From assembly GCF_001719125.1 (NCBI RefSeq), contig NZ_CP017006.1, positions 682,001-746,000 of the forward strand: 64,000 nucleotides of DNA, in the 5' to 3' direction. The stretch comes from Sulfolobus sp. A20 (GTDB lineage: Archaea; Thermoproteota; Thermoprotei_A; Sulfolobales; Sulfolobaceae). Both the position numbers and the translations under genes were made by a program. Of the stretch, positions 19,130 to 25,923 are shown one piece after another. The notes beneath the pieces are model-generated. The model was given only the letters and a program-made list of their open reading frames with translations. It was not told the DNA's origin and did no database searches. How positions within the stretch are numbered: the first letter of the stretch is position 1; every line of letters starts with the position of its first letter.

Positions 19130-20166
19130 ATGTTAGACAGTTTTATTTATAAAATAGATAATTTTTGTGATTATAAAAATGAATGGATAATAAGAAAAGA
19201 TAGTCAAACCTCTGAAAATTACGGGTACTTTCCAGAAAAAAGACCCATAGAAGTTCACATTAAAAACTCAATAATTAACCTTGATAAACCACCTGGTCCC
19301 ACTAGCCACGAAGTAGCGTATTGGGTTAAGAAAATGCTTAACGTAAATAAGGCAGGGCACGGAGGGACCCTAGAGCCCTTATAGAGGGGCGGGGCAATCC
19401 CAAGGTAACGGGAGTACTTCCCATCGGTATAGAAAACGCTACGAAGATTATGAGCTACATCACTAAAGCGGGTAAAGAATATGTATGCGTAATGCAAGTC
19501 CATTGTGATGTTAACATAGATGAAATTACTAAAATAGTAGAAATGTTCAAGGGAAGGATATACCAGAGACCACCTGTTAGATCGTCAGTCAGGAGAAGGC
19601 TGAGAATTAGGACAGTTTATGATATAAAAATACTTGATTATGATAAAAAATTTGTTTTGTTAAAAATAGAATCAGATTCAGGAACTTACATGAGAAAAAT
19701 ATGTCACGATATAGGCATAATTTACGGCTGTGGAGCACACATGAGAGAGCTCAGAAGAACTAAGTCTGGAGTATTCACAGAGTCCACTAACTTGATCACA
19801 TTGCAAGACTTATCAGAGGCATTATACTTATTCAGAAACTGTAAAGATGAAACTGAGTTAAGAAAAATATTAATGCCAATGGAATATGGTACGTGCGGAA
19901 TGCCTAAAATAATAATAGAAGATTCAGCAGTAAATGCTATAGCATATGGAGCACCACTAGCGATACCGGGAATAGTAGCATATCAAAACTTCGCAAAAAA
20001 CGATACAGTTGCAATATTAACGTTAAAAGGCGAGTTAGTGGCTATAGGTAATACCGTAACAAACTCCTCCGAAATTCAAAACGCCAAGAAAGGAATAGTA
20101 GTCAATCTGAATAGAGTTTTTATGCAGAGAGATTTATATCCTAGAGCATGGAAAAAACATGAGTGA
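19130..20166 (+). CDS. cbf5: tRNA/rRNA pseudouridine synthase Cbf5, intron-containing (join 19130..19373, 19397..20166)
   Basis: The catalytic subunit of archaeal H/ACA RNPs. Exon 1 is 19130-19373, exon 2 is 19397-20166, and the spliced protein has 337 residues. Exon 1 carries LDKPPGPTSHEVAYWVKK and AGHGGTL. After removal of 23 bases the frame continues DPKVTGVLPIGIENATK, so the catalytic Asp motif GTLDP is rebuilt. Unspliced RNA would read GTLEPL and stop at a TAG (19382-19384). The PUA domain occupies the C-terminal third. cbf5 introns removed by the tRNA splicing endonuclease are known from Crenarchaeota. The gene follows eL14 and overlaps the methyltransferase start by 8 bases. Confidence 0.94.
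19374..19396 (+). other. 23-nt archaeal intron in cbf5 with a canonical bulge-helix-bulge
   Basis: The flanks fold into a full hBHBh' structure. The outer helix is GGGA 364-367 with TCCC 398-401 (all positions plus 19000), the 5' bulge AGA 372-374, the central helix CCCT 368-371 with GGGG 391-394, the 3' bulge CAA 395-397, and the inner helix GCCC 375-378 with GGGC 387-390. Cleavage after the second bulge base on each strand gives exactly this intron and joins G to AT as the Asp codon GAT. Confidence 0.9.
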
Positions 20167-20716
20167 ATACGTAATAAACGAAGTGATAAACGGAATACCC
20201 ATAACCCTTATCTCATCTAATAACGTATTTTCAAAAAAAGAACTAGATTTAGGGACGAGATTACTTTTAGAAAATTTAATTATACCAGATGAAGGAATAG
20301 TAGCTGATGTAGGATGTGGCTATGGTCCAATAGGAATATACATTGCCAAGAGAAATGCAAAGGTAAAAGTCTATATGATTGACGTAAATCACATAGCAAT
20401 AAAATTAGTTAACAAAAACGCCGAGATAAATGGAGTAAAGGAGAGGGTAGTAATCATTAAATCCGATATCTTCAAAGCAATTCCAACTGAAGTAAAATTT
20501 AATGCAATATATTCCAATCCCCCACTCTCTAAAGGAGTTGAGTTCATAAAGAAACTAGAAGAAGAAGCTTATGATAGGTTATATAGCAAAGGCTTTATAC
20601 AATTGGTAGTGTATAAAGGGGAGGCTAACGTTATAAAAATATTCGAGAAAAGATTTAGGATAGATAATTTGAAAAGGAAGAAAGGTTATAGCATAATAAC
20701 GATAGTTAAAGATTAA
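20159..20716 (+). CDS. Class I SAM-dependent methyltransferase, RsmC-like
   Basis: A 185-residue Rossmann-fold methyltransferase. The SAM motif is ADVGCGYGPIGIYIAK (about 48-64), an acidic VYMIDVN follows, and the catalytic SNPPLSKG motif is of the NPP type found in amino-methylating RsmC/MTS enzymes. It is as short as archaeal single-domain members. Its start overlaps the end of cbf5 by 8 bases, so a role in rRNA or tRNA modification is likely. The target base cannot be deduced. Confidence 0.85.
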   Translation: MSEYVINEVINGIPITLISSNNVFSKKELDLGTRLLLENLIIPDEGIVADVGCGYGPIGIYIAKRNAKVKVYMIDVNHIAIKLVNKNAEINGVKERVVIIKSDIFKAIPTEVKFNAIYSNPPLSKGVEFIKKLEEEAYDRLYSKGFIQLVVYKGEANVIKIFEKRFRIDNLKRKKGYSIITIVKD

Positions 20717-20740
20717 AGCTATTATTTAGATATAATTAAT

Positions 20741-20835
20741 GCCGGGGTGCCCGAGCGGTCTAAGGGGCTGGCCTTGAGAGCGCCAGGTTAGCCAGTAGGG
20801 TAATCCCTGCGCGGGTTCGAATCCCGCCCCCGGCG
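20741..20835 (+). tRNA. tRNA-Ser(TGA) with an 11-nt intron
   Basis: A type II tRNA with acceptor GCCGGGG/CCCCGGC, discriminator G (Ser identity), T arm GCGGG TTCGAAT CCCGC and a long variable arm built on AGGG TAAT CCCT. The anticodon stem CTGGC (20768-20772) finds its perfect partner GCCAG only at 20791-20795, after removal of an intron. The mature loop is then CTTGAGA with anticodon TGA at 20775-20777. The mature tRNA is 84 nt and no CCA is encoded. Confidence 0.92.
20779..20789 (+). other. Intron of tRNA-Ser(TGA), canonical 37/38 position
   Basis: An 11-base intron AGCGCCAGGTT. The exon CTTG at 20773-20776 pairs with intron CAGG at 20784-20787 (one G-T pair) as the 4-bp central helix. The bulges AGA (20777-20779) and TTA (20788-20790) are both cut after their second base. 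Only a GCGC tetraloop remains inside, so this is close to the smallest possible intron. Confidence 0.88.
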
Positions 20836-20943
20836 CTAATAAAATTTTACGTTAGCATTATATAGAATTTTTACACTTAGTTTTCATAAAAATTCTTCAT
20901 TAATCCCCATATTTGAAAATTAAACTAGGTTGGGTGATAAAAA

Positions 20944-20973
20944 CCTCACCCTTTAGGGTTGGGAGGAGGCCAG
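20944..20973 (+). repeat. TnpB-end-like hairpin repeat, copy 1
   Basis: CCTCACCCTTTAGGGTTGGG followed by AGGAGGCCAG. This is one of about eight dispersed copies of an imperfect hairpin plus a GGAGGAxGTCAG-like tail in this window. The motif resembles the 3' end/right end of IS200/IS605-type tnpB genes in Sulfolobales. No transposase frame adjoins this copy, which overlaps nothing but abuts the end of tmcA. Confidence 0.6.
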
Positions 20974-20979
20974 CAGAAT

Positions 20980-23169
20980 TCACGCATCTACGAATATTTT
21001 TAACAATTCACTTAATCCTTTCTTTACCCTCTTCTCAACCTCCCTACTACTTATCCCTAACATTAATCCAGCATGATACCAACTCTTTCCTTGTAAAACT
21101 CTAGCTATCAAACTACATTCTAATTCTTCAGCTAACTTCGTCTTAGGTAATAATAGGAAATAATTCGTGACTAAAGAATGTGAAGCTTCAGCGATAGAAT
21201 TATAGGGCAAAATACCATTAATATATGCTTTAATCTTATCTATATACAAGCTTGGAATCTCACTTAACCCATTATTAACGGGAGGAGTATTATCAAGTAG
21301 TAATGCTAATACACAAGGATTAACGTTAAAGTAAACTTGATGTGAAGTTCTTAACAACTTATCCTTCAATAGCTTTGACAAATTGTTTACCATCTCTTTA
21401 GCCCTATTACTTAAAGGCTTAATTACAATACAAGAATAACCATTTAATTCTTGATTCTTTATTGACGATAAATAAACAGGAGTAAAACCATTCTTTAGCC
21501 AAAAACGTAAAACTCGCTGATCAGCTATAAAAGATGAACCAACCCAATCAATTCCCTCTCCTTCTGCCTCTTCTATCACTTTGTCTAACACTTTGCTTCC
21601 AATTCCCTTTCCTTGAAATTCTGGAGTTACAGCAATCCTCATAACTCTCCAGCCCTTAAGCTTACCAAAATCGAGAAATCTAACATATTTTATAATCCTA
21701 TGAGGAATTAAGTGGCCCTCGTTTTTTACGCCATCTGATATATTAACTATCTCTTCCTCTCTTAGATTGCCCTCGTAAACTACTTGAGCAACGCTGATTG
21801 GATTATCGTCTGCCCAGTAAACATAAATCCTTTGAAAAGCCATATCTCCTAATAACATCAGATCGTCTGGAGAATTCCTATAATGAGCCTCTACCAAAAT
21901 GCCATAAACCTTTTTCAGCAGATCATCATTAGAAAACAATTCTTCTTGAGAAACTCTAGTAATCTTATAATTTGTTATAGAACTAACTTCCGGAGCCTCA
22001 GCATCTAATAGAAAAACATCATATAAGAATCTCTCTACTGGGTCTCCTTTAGCATACCTTATTGGATACTCCAATTTAACGTGTTTAACTAAGAGTCCCT
22101 TTTTGAGTTTATCCACGAATTTTAGGAATGCCTTCCCAGAACCCTCATAACCGTGAATTGTGGTTACTAATATTACCTTATCATATTTCCTTATAATGTA
22201 ATCTAAGTTTTCCATTCCTATCGCTGCAGCTTCATCAACTACTATTAAATCACCTTCTTCATCCTCAGCTAAGTCTGGAGGCAACCACTTAACCCTAGTT
22301 TCTCCACGTCTCACTCTCATTATTTTTCCATCTCTCGACTCACCTAAGCTGAATTTAGCCCTAAGAACTGATAAACCTTTCATTAAGAAATTGAAGATTT
22401 CTTGAGAGGAGAAATATGTAGGTGAGGTCACTACGATATTACTGAATATCTCCTTATTCACTAAATATGATAAGAATAAGCCTACACTAGCACTTTTACC
22501 TCTACCCCTCGGAGCTGTTACAACTAAAGTCCTCTTACCACTCTCTAGAATAAATAAAGATTCTTCTAAGACTTTGTTTTGATCTGCAGACATACAAACC
22601 TCGTGTAATTGAATTGGTATATTTGGCCTTTGAGGAATTTTCTTGAATGGCTTATGAGTTTCAGCAGATGAATAAGGTATGAAATTAATTTTATCATCAA
22701 ATACGATAATGCCCCTATGTGATAAAGCCTTTTGGAGAAATCTTCTCTCAAATAAGTCGTTTACTATACCGTCTCTGGACAGAGAATTCCTATACAATTT
22801 ATTCTTCAAAATATTATCAGAATATATAATTACTAATCCTCCCCCCCTAGCCATATCTATAAAACGTGAAATATAATTTGGTCTAAAATCACTTACAGCG
22901 TCTAAAATTACTAGATCTCCGGTAAGTCCTAAATACTTATCTGAGTTAGAATAATCTATGTCTACAATATTAGGTAAGATTTGCCTAAAGCTCTCGAGAC
23001 GTTCCTTATCAGCCCATGGATGAAAAGCGTAAATCACAGTAGGATTTTTGTTAACTCTCAAATAATCCTTTACCAAAGATAAGCTTAGATCAAGATAGGA
23101 AGGAGATTGAACAAAAGCTAAATGTCTGTAATATCCCTTTTTTGCGTCAAGGAAGTAATTTGTAAACAT
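20980..23169 (-). CDS. tmcA: tRNA(Met) cytidine acetyltransferase TmcA
   Basis: A 729-residue multidomain enzyme forming N4-acetylcytidine in RNA, important for thermophiles. Domain order is an N-terminal DUF1726-like region (1-150), a RecD-like ATPase with Walker [11 protein letters not shown] at 219-228 and DEAAAIGM Walker B near 320, a GNAT acetyltransferase with [13 protein letters not shown] near residue 512, and a C-terminal helical tRNA-binding domain. The nearest upstream gene is over 800 bases away, so it has its own promoter. Its downstream end meets hairpin copy 1. Confidence 0.93.
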   Translation of the reverse strand: MFTNYFLDAKKGYYRHLAFVQSPSYLDLSLSLVKDYLRVNKNPTVIYAFHPWADKERLESFRQILPNIVDIDYSNSDKYLGLTGDLVILDAVSDFRPNYISRFIDMARGGGLVIIYSDNILKNKLYRNSLSRDGIVNDLFERRFLQKALSHRGIIVFDDKINFIPYSSAETHKPFKKIPQRPNIPIQLHEVCMSADQNKVLEESLFILESGKRTLVVTAPRGRGKSASVGLFLSYLVNKEIFSNIVVTSPTYFSSQEIFNFLMKGLSVLRAKFSLGESRDGKIMRVRRGETRVKWLPPDLAEDEEGDLIVVDEAAAIGMENLDYIIRKYDKVILVTTIHGYEGSGKAFLKFVDKLKKGLLVKHVKLEYPIRYAKGDPVERFLYDVFLLDAEAPEVSSITNYKITRVSQEELFSNDDLLKKVYGILVEAHYRNSPDDLMLLGDMAFQRIYVYWADDNPISVAQVVYEGNLREEEIVNISDGVKNEGHLIPHRIIKYVRFLDFGKLKGWRVMRIAVTPEFQGKGIGSKVLDKVIEEAEGEGIDWVGSSFIADQRVLRFWLKNGFTPVYLSSIKNQELNGYSCIVIKPLSNRAKEMVNNLSKLLKDKLLRTSHQVYFNVNPCVLALLLDNTPPVNNGLSEIPSLYIDKIKAYINGILPYNSIAEASHSLVTNYFLLLPKTKLAEELECSLIARVLQGKSWYHAGLMLGISSREVEKRVKKGLSELLKIFVDA

Positions 23170-23225
23170 CTAAATAAATTAGATCGCTAAACTAAAAATT
23201 AGTCTCTGATAAACAGAACAACAAA

Positions 23226-23255
23226 CCTTCCCTTTTAAGGTGTGGAGGAGGTCAG
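23226..23255 (+). repeat. TnpB-end-like hairpin repeat, copy 2
   Basis: CCTTCCCTTTTAAGGTGTGG followed by AGGAGGTCAG. It aligns with copy 1, keeping the stem core CCCTTT/AAGG and the purine-rich tail ending GTCAG. It lies about 60 bases upstream of tmcA in the plus orientation, and no open transposase frame is attached. Confidence 0.6.
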
Positions 23256-23404
23256 TGAAGGGCATATAGAGACCCGAGACTAAATAGCCAATTCTGGATC
23301 CACGTAGTAGTACTAATACTAGTTGAATTTTTTCATTTAACTAGGGAGTTAATTCAAAAGGAAAGCTTTTTTACCAAAAAACAATATAAGGAAATTAGGG
23401 GTTG

Positions 23405-23463
23405 GTGGGTCAGCTCTAGGTTGGCTCTTCATAGGTCTGCTCACACGGTATTCATCATCCCTC
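23405..23463 (-). ncRNA. Box C/D guide sRNA (sRNA-2)
   Basis: On the minus strand the order is box C ATGATGA (23452-23458), 12-nt guide ATACCGTGTGAG (23440-23451), box D' CAGA (23436-23439), 3-nt spacer, box C' ATGAAGA (23426-23432), 12-nt guide GCCAACCTAGAG (23414-23425) and box D CTGA (23410-23413). A GGG/CCC terminal stem flanks C and D. The spacing is identical to sRNA-1 and the D' and C' boxes are the same, so the architecture is independently confirmed. Its D guide predicts methylation of the A in CTCTAGGTTGGC; which RNA carries this I cannot say. The local GC content stands out from the AT-rich surroundings. Confidence 0.9.
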
Positions 23464-23560
23464 GCCACTCCCAATTCTTCTTCAGGAACTCATTTAAAAA
23501 CTTTTCGTTTTTCGCTTTATTATCTTTAATAACGCGACTGTAATAATATTATTAGTATAA

Positions 23561-24055
23561 TCATTTCAAATATAATGAGGCTATAAGCATTAGAACACCA
23601 ATCACTATTGCCAGCCCATTAACGAAAGGATTATCATACTTATAATGGGCTAAAGCAAACCTCCTCCACTTCCCACCCTTCTTCACATATATCCCCTTTT
23701 CAGTAAAAACATCTAAAAGCATGTGAGAAGGACCTACTATTACACCATCTATTACTATAGGAAAGAAAGTATTAGAGAAACTATTATCGTAGAGGAATAG
23801 AAGAGTGACTATCGGAATAATGGATAAAACACCCCAAAGGACACTCCTAGGCAGAGTATGAGTCAAAGGAGTCCTAACTGGTATTTGCCCTTGCTTAGTT
23901 AATACCTCCTTATGCCCCAACCTATCAATAATTAAATTACCAATAACAGAAATTAGGGCAGAGAAGAGGAAATAAATGAAGAAATCCCCAGACAAAAACG
24001 TGTCTACCAAACACAAAAGACCAGAACTAAAGACGTAATGAGTCCTTAACCTCAT
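23561..24055 (-). CDS. DUF1286 membrane protein, YdjM-like metal-dependent hydrolase fold
   Basis: A 164-residue protein with about four hydrophobic segments (10-35, 75-100, 103-125, 142-162) and conserved His/Asp clusters: RTHY at the start, DRLGHKE near 45, TPLTHTLPRS near 63, and GPSHMLLDVFTEKG near 108. These are typical of the DUF1286/YdjM-like family of membrane proteins. The family also occurs on Sulfolobus mobile elements, which fits the adjacent integrase remnant and tRNA-Gly. Function is unknown. I cannot tell whether it is chromosomal or left by the integrated element. Confidence 0.7.
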   Translation of the reverse strand: MRLRTHYVFSSGLLCLVDTFLSGDFFIYFLFSALISVIGNLIIDRLGHKEVLTKQGQIPVRTPLTHTLPRSVLWGVLSIIPIVTLLFLYDNSFSNTFFPIVIDGVIVGPSHMLLDVFTEKGIYVKKGGKWRRFALAHYKYDNPFVNGLAIVIGVLMLIASLYLK

Positions 24056-24356
24056 ACATTATTATTAAACAACAAAAGATAAAAAAACACCACCCCATCC
24101 CATTCAGCCTAAACTTCCACCCTTGCCTTGAAAGGCGAGGGTTATCTTTCCTTTGTTACCAGTGAAGTTAAACAATAGAGTGAAGGGCGTGGAGAAGGTC
24201 GACGTATTGTTAGGCAAGGTGTGAAAAAGAGGCGAAGATGGCATGAAATTCTTTCTGTCGAATGATTCTAACCACGAGTGAGATAAAAAAGGTAACTCAA
24301 AATCTCGTAACTCTTTATGTGTTACCAATGCTTGTAAACGTGAATTAGACGTTAAT
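24056..24356. other. Remnant region between DUF1286 gene and integrase fragment
   Basis: About 300 bases without a credible gene. A minus-strand frame (24104-24328) ends in a KITLAFQGKGGSLG-like sequence encoded by hairpin copy 3. It looks like the decayed 3' end of a tnpB rather than a working gene. Confidence 0.5.
24114..24141 (-). repeat. TnpB-end-like hairpin repeat, copy 3
   Basis: On the minus strand it reads CCCTCGCCTTTCAAGGCAAG followed by GGTGGAAG. The stem is CTCGCCTTT/AAGGC(A)AG. The tail is shorter and diverged from copies 1 and 2. It lies inside the decayed frame described for 24056-24356. Confidence 0.55.
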
Positions 24357-24605
24357 ATGGAGAAAGAGAAGACACGTTATAAATATGGTGACTATATTAT
24401 ACGTCCTATTAAAGGGCATTATTATGGCTATAAATTGGAAACGGTGAATAGTGAGAATAAGGAAACTTATGTTGGACCTTTAGTTAACATCATTGAAACA
24501 TATCTGAAAATGAAAAATAGAAGTGGGGGTATCCCCACAGTGCGGCCGCCGGGATTTGAACCCGGGATCACCGGCTTGGAAGGCCGGCGTCCTAATCCAG
24601 GCTAG
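24357..24605 (+). pseudogene. SSV-type integrase N-terminal fragment, int(N), abutting tRNA-Gly
   Basis: The first 70 codons closely match the SSV1 integrase N-terminus: [30 protein letters not shown] and PPGFEPG are all present. In SSV viruses attP lies inside int, so integration splits the gene into int(N) and int(C) at the tRNA. Here the frame runs directly into the 3' half of tRNA-Gly(TCC), the expected int(N)/attL arrangement. The rest of the frame to the stop at 24603-24605 is antisense tRNA and not protein. No int(C) or second tRNA end is seen to the left, so the element was lost and this is a relic. Confidence 0.85.
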
Positions 24606-24616
24606 ACTACGGCCGC
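24541..24616 (-). tRNA. tRNA-Gly(TCC)
   Basis: Acceptor GCGGCCG/CGGCCGC with discriminator A, anticodon stem CCGGC/GCCGG, loop CTTCCAA with anticodon TCC, and T arm CCGGG TTCAAAT CCCGG. It has 76 bases, no intron and no encoded CCA. Its 3' half is the attachment site of a former SSV-type element, as the adjoining int(N) fragment shows. Confidence 0.95.
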
Positions 24617-24668
24617 ACAATAAGAGTTAGTGAAAAAGTGACTTATAAAAGTTGTGGATAAAGAAAAA

Positions 24669-24683
24669 AGGTTTAAGAAAAAA
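24669..24683 (-). terminator. T-rich terminator after slaB
   Basis: Just past the slaB stop the minus strand reads a run of T residues interrupted by an A and a C, followed by a second T tract. Such U-rich tracts terminate archaeal transcription. Confidence 0.5.
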
Positions 24684-24690
24684 ATAAAGG

Positions 24691-25881
24691 TTAACTTATT
24701 CTTCTCATCACTAAGACTATAGCCACTATTGCTACTATTAGCCCAATTATACCAGCTATTATTCCACCATAGGCAATAGTCGTTAAACCGCTTACCTTTC
24801 CTTCTAGTGAACTAACCTCACTATTTAGCGTGCTTATATTACCATTTAGTGTAGCTATCTCTGACTTTAACGTTGAAACTGTAGAGGATAAAGTACTATA
24901 CTCAGAGTTTAGCGTACTAACTTCCGACTCTAATGAAGATATTGTAGAGTTAAGAGAAGCAATCTTACTGTTAAGTGTTGAAATTTGTGAACTTAAGCCG
25001 GACAAGCTACCATTCAATGTGCCAATCTCATCTTTTAGTGTGGATATTGTAGAGTTAAGAGAAGCAATCTCACCTTTTAGAGTATTTACTTGACCACTCA
25101 GCAAGTTGATAATTGATATATAGTTAGGTATAGCGGTTATTAATACTTGATAAGTAACAGTGTGTACTCCATAACTAACCGTCATACTTCCGCTTATTAA
25201 GTAGGACGACACTAACGATATACTACTTGATAGAGCAGGTACTGTGAAACTTATTAAGAAAGACCCATTCGACGCAGTAGTTGCAGTAAATGTCTTAGTC
25301 CCCACACTTGGAATTGTAAGTGTTAATGATATACTTGCACCAGATAAAGGCATTGCTACTGAAGTATTATACACATAACCTATCAAATTAACTGTACCGT
25401 TTTGCATTACTGTTGCTGTTACAATACCATTAACTAGAGCAATATACTGAGGAAGGCTATTCTCGTACATCGCTAAGTTTTGTACGGTCAGTATTATTGG
25501 AGCTACAGCTGGAGTAGTGACATTTACATTAATACTTCCTACAGCCACTCCACCAGCCACTTCCACAGTTATAGTCCATATTCCTAGTACATTAGGGAAT
25601 GTATAAGCATTAGGCACGTATATTCCACCAGTACCATTAACACTAGTAGGTATAGTAGCTGCTAGAGTAGAGTTAGGGAAGAAGAAATTAATAGTTGCCG
25701 CATCTCCGGCAAATTGAGTAGGAACTACTGCATCTATCGTAATAGTCTTCCCTACCAAGTACTGCTGATCATTAACGCTAGGGCTGTAGAACGTAACGTT
25801 TCCAGATGTATATGCGCCTACTGAAACCAATGCTACAATTGAAATTAAGATTAGGGAACTTAAAAGATATACACTTTTCAT
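24691..25881 (-). CDS. slaB: S-layer stalk protein SlaB
   Basis: A 396-residue secreted, membrane-anchored protein. It has a signal peptide (about 1-24, LLSSLILISIVALVSVGAYT) and beta-rich domains (25-255) with several N-glycosylation sequons. A long Ser/Thr/Asn-containing coiled coil follows (about 262-362, repeated LNSxISxLxSE heptads), and a C-terminal transmembrane helix (about 370-393) ends in Arg-Arg. This is the SlaB stalk that anchors SlaA about 20-30 nm above the membrane. It lies 42 bases after slaA. The sequence GGTGA upstream of the ATG is a possible ribosome site. The slaA-slaB junction carries a T-rich tract. Confidence 0.95.
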   Translation of the reverse strand: MKSVYLLSSLILISIVALVSVGAYTSGNVTFYSPSVNDQQYLVGKTITIDAVVPTQFAGDAATINFFFPNSTLAATIPTSVNGTGGIYVPNAYTFPNVLGIWTITVEVAGGVAVGSINVNVTTPAVAPIILTVQNLAMYENSLPQYIALVNGIVTATVMQNGTVNLIGYVYNTSVAMPLSGASISLTLTIPSVGTKTFTATTASNGSFLISFTVPALSSSISLVSSYLISGSMTVSYGVHTVTYQVLITAIPNYISIINLLSGQVNTLKGEIASLNSTISTLKDEIGTLNGSLSGLSSQISTLNSKIASLNSTISSLESEVSTLNSEYSTLSSTVSTLKSEIATLNGNISTLNSEVSSLEGKVSGLTTIAYGGIIAGIIGLIVAIVAIVLVMRRIS

Positions 25882-25923
25882 AACCGATCACCTTAAATAT
25901 AGGGGATAAAAAATAAAAAACTT
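25882..25923 (-). terminator. T-tract and promoter-like junction between slaA and slaB
   Basis: Immediately after the slaA stop, the minus strand has a tract of 12 T residues interrupted by one A. It is followed by a CTATATTTAA sequence and GGTGA before the slaB ATG. This could terminate part of slaA transcription and restart slaB, setting the SlaA:SlaB ratio. Confidence 0.45.

Larger units (their letters stand above)
23170..23560. other. Intergenic region with repeat copy 2 and C/D sRNA-2
   Basis: A 391-base gap between two leftward genes. It contains the hairpin repeat at 23226-23255 and the C/D box sRNA at 23405-23463. The remainder shows no open frame that I can support. Confidence 0.6.

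Noticed and set aside
24542-24605. C-terminal continuation of the int(N) frame (about 20 residues)
   Set aside because: These codons are antisense to tRNA-Gly; in SSV integrases the site coincides with attP, so the residues are a by-product of attL.
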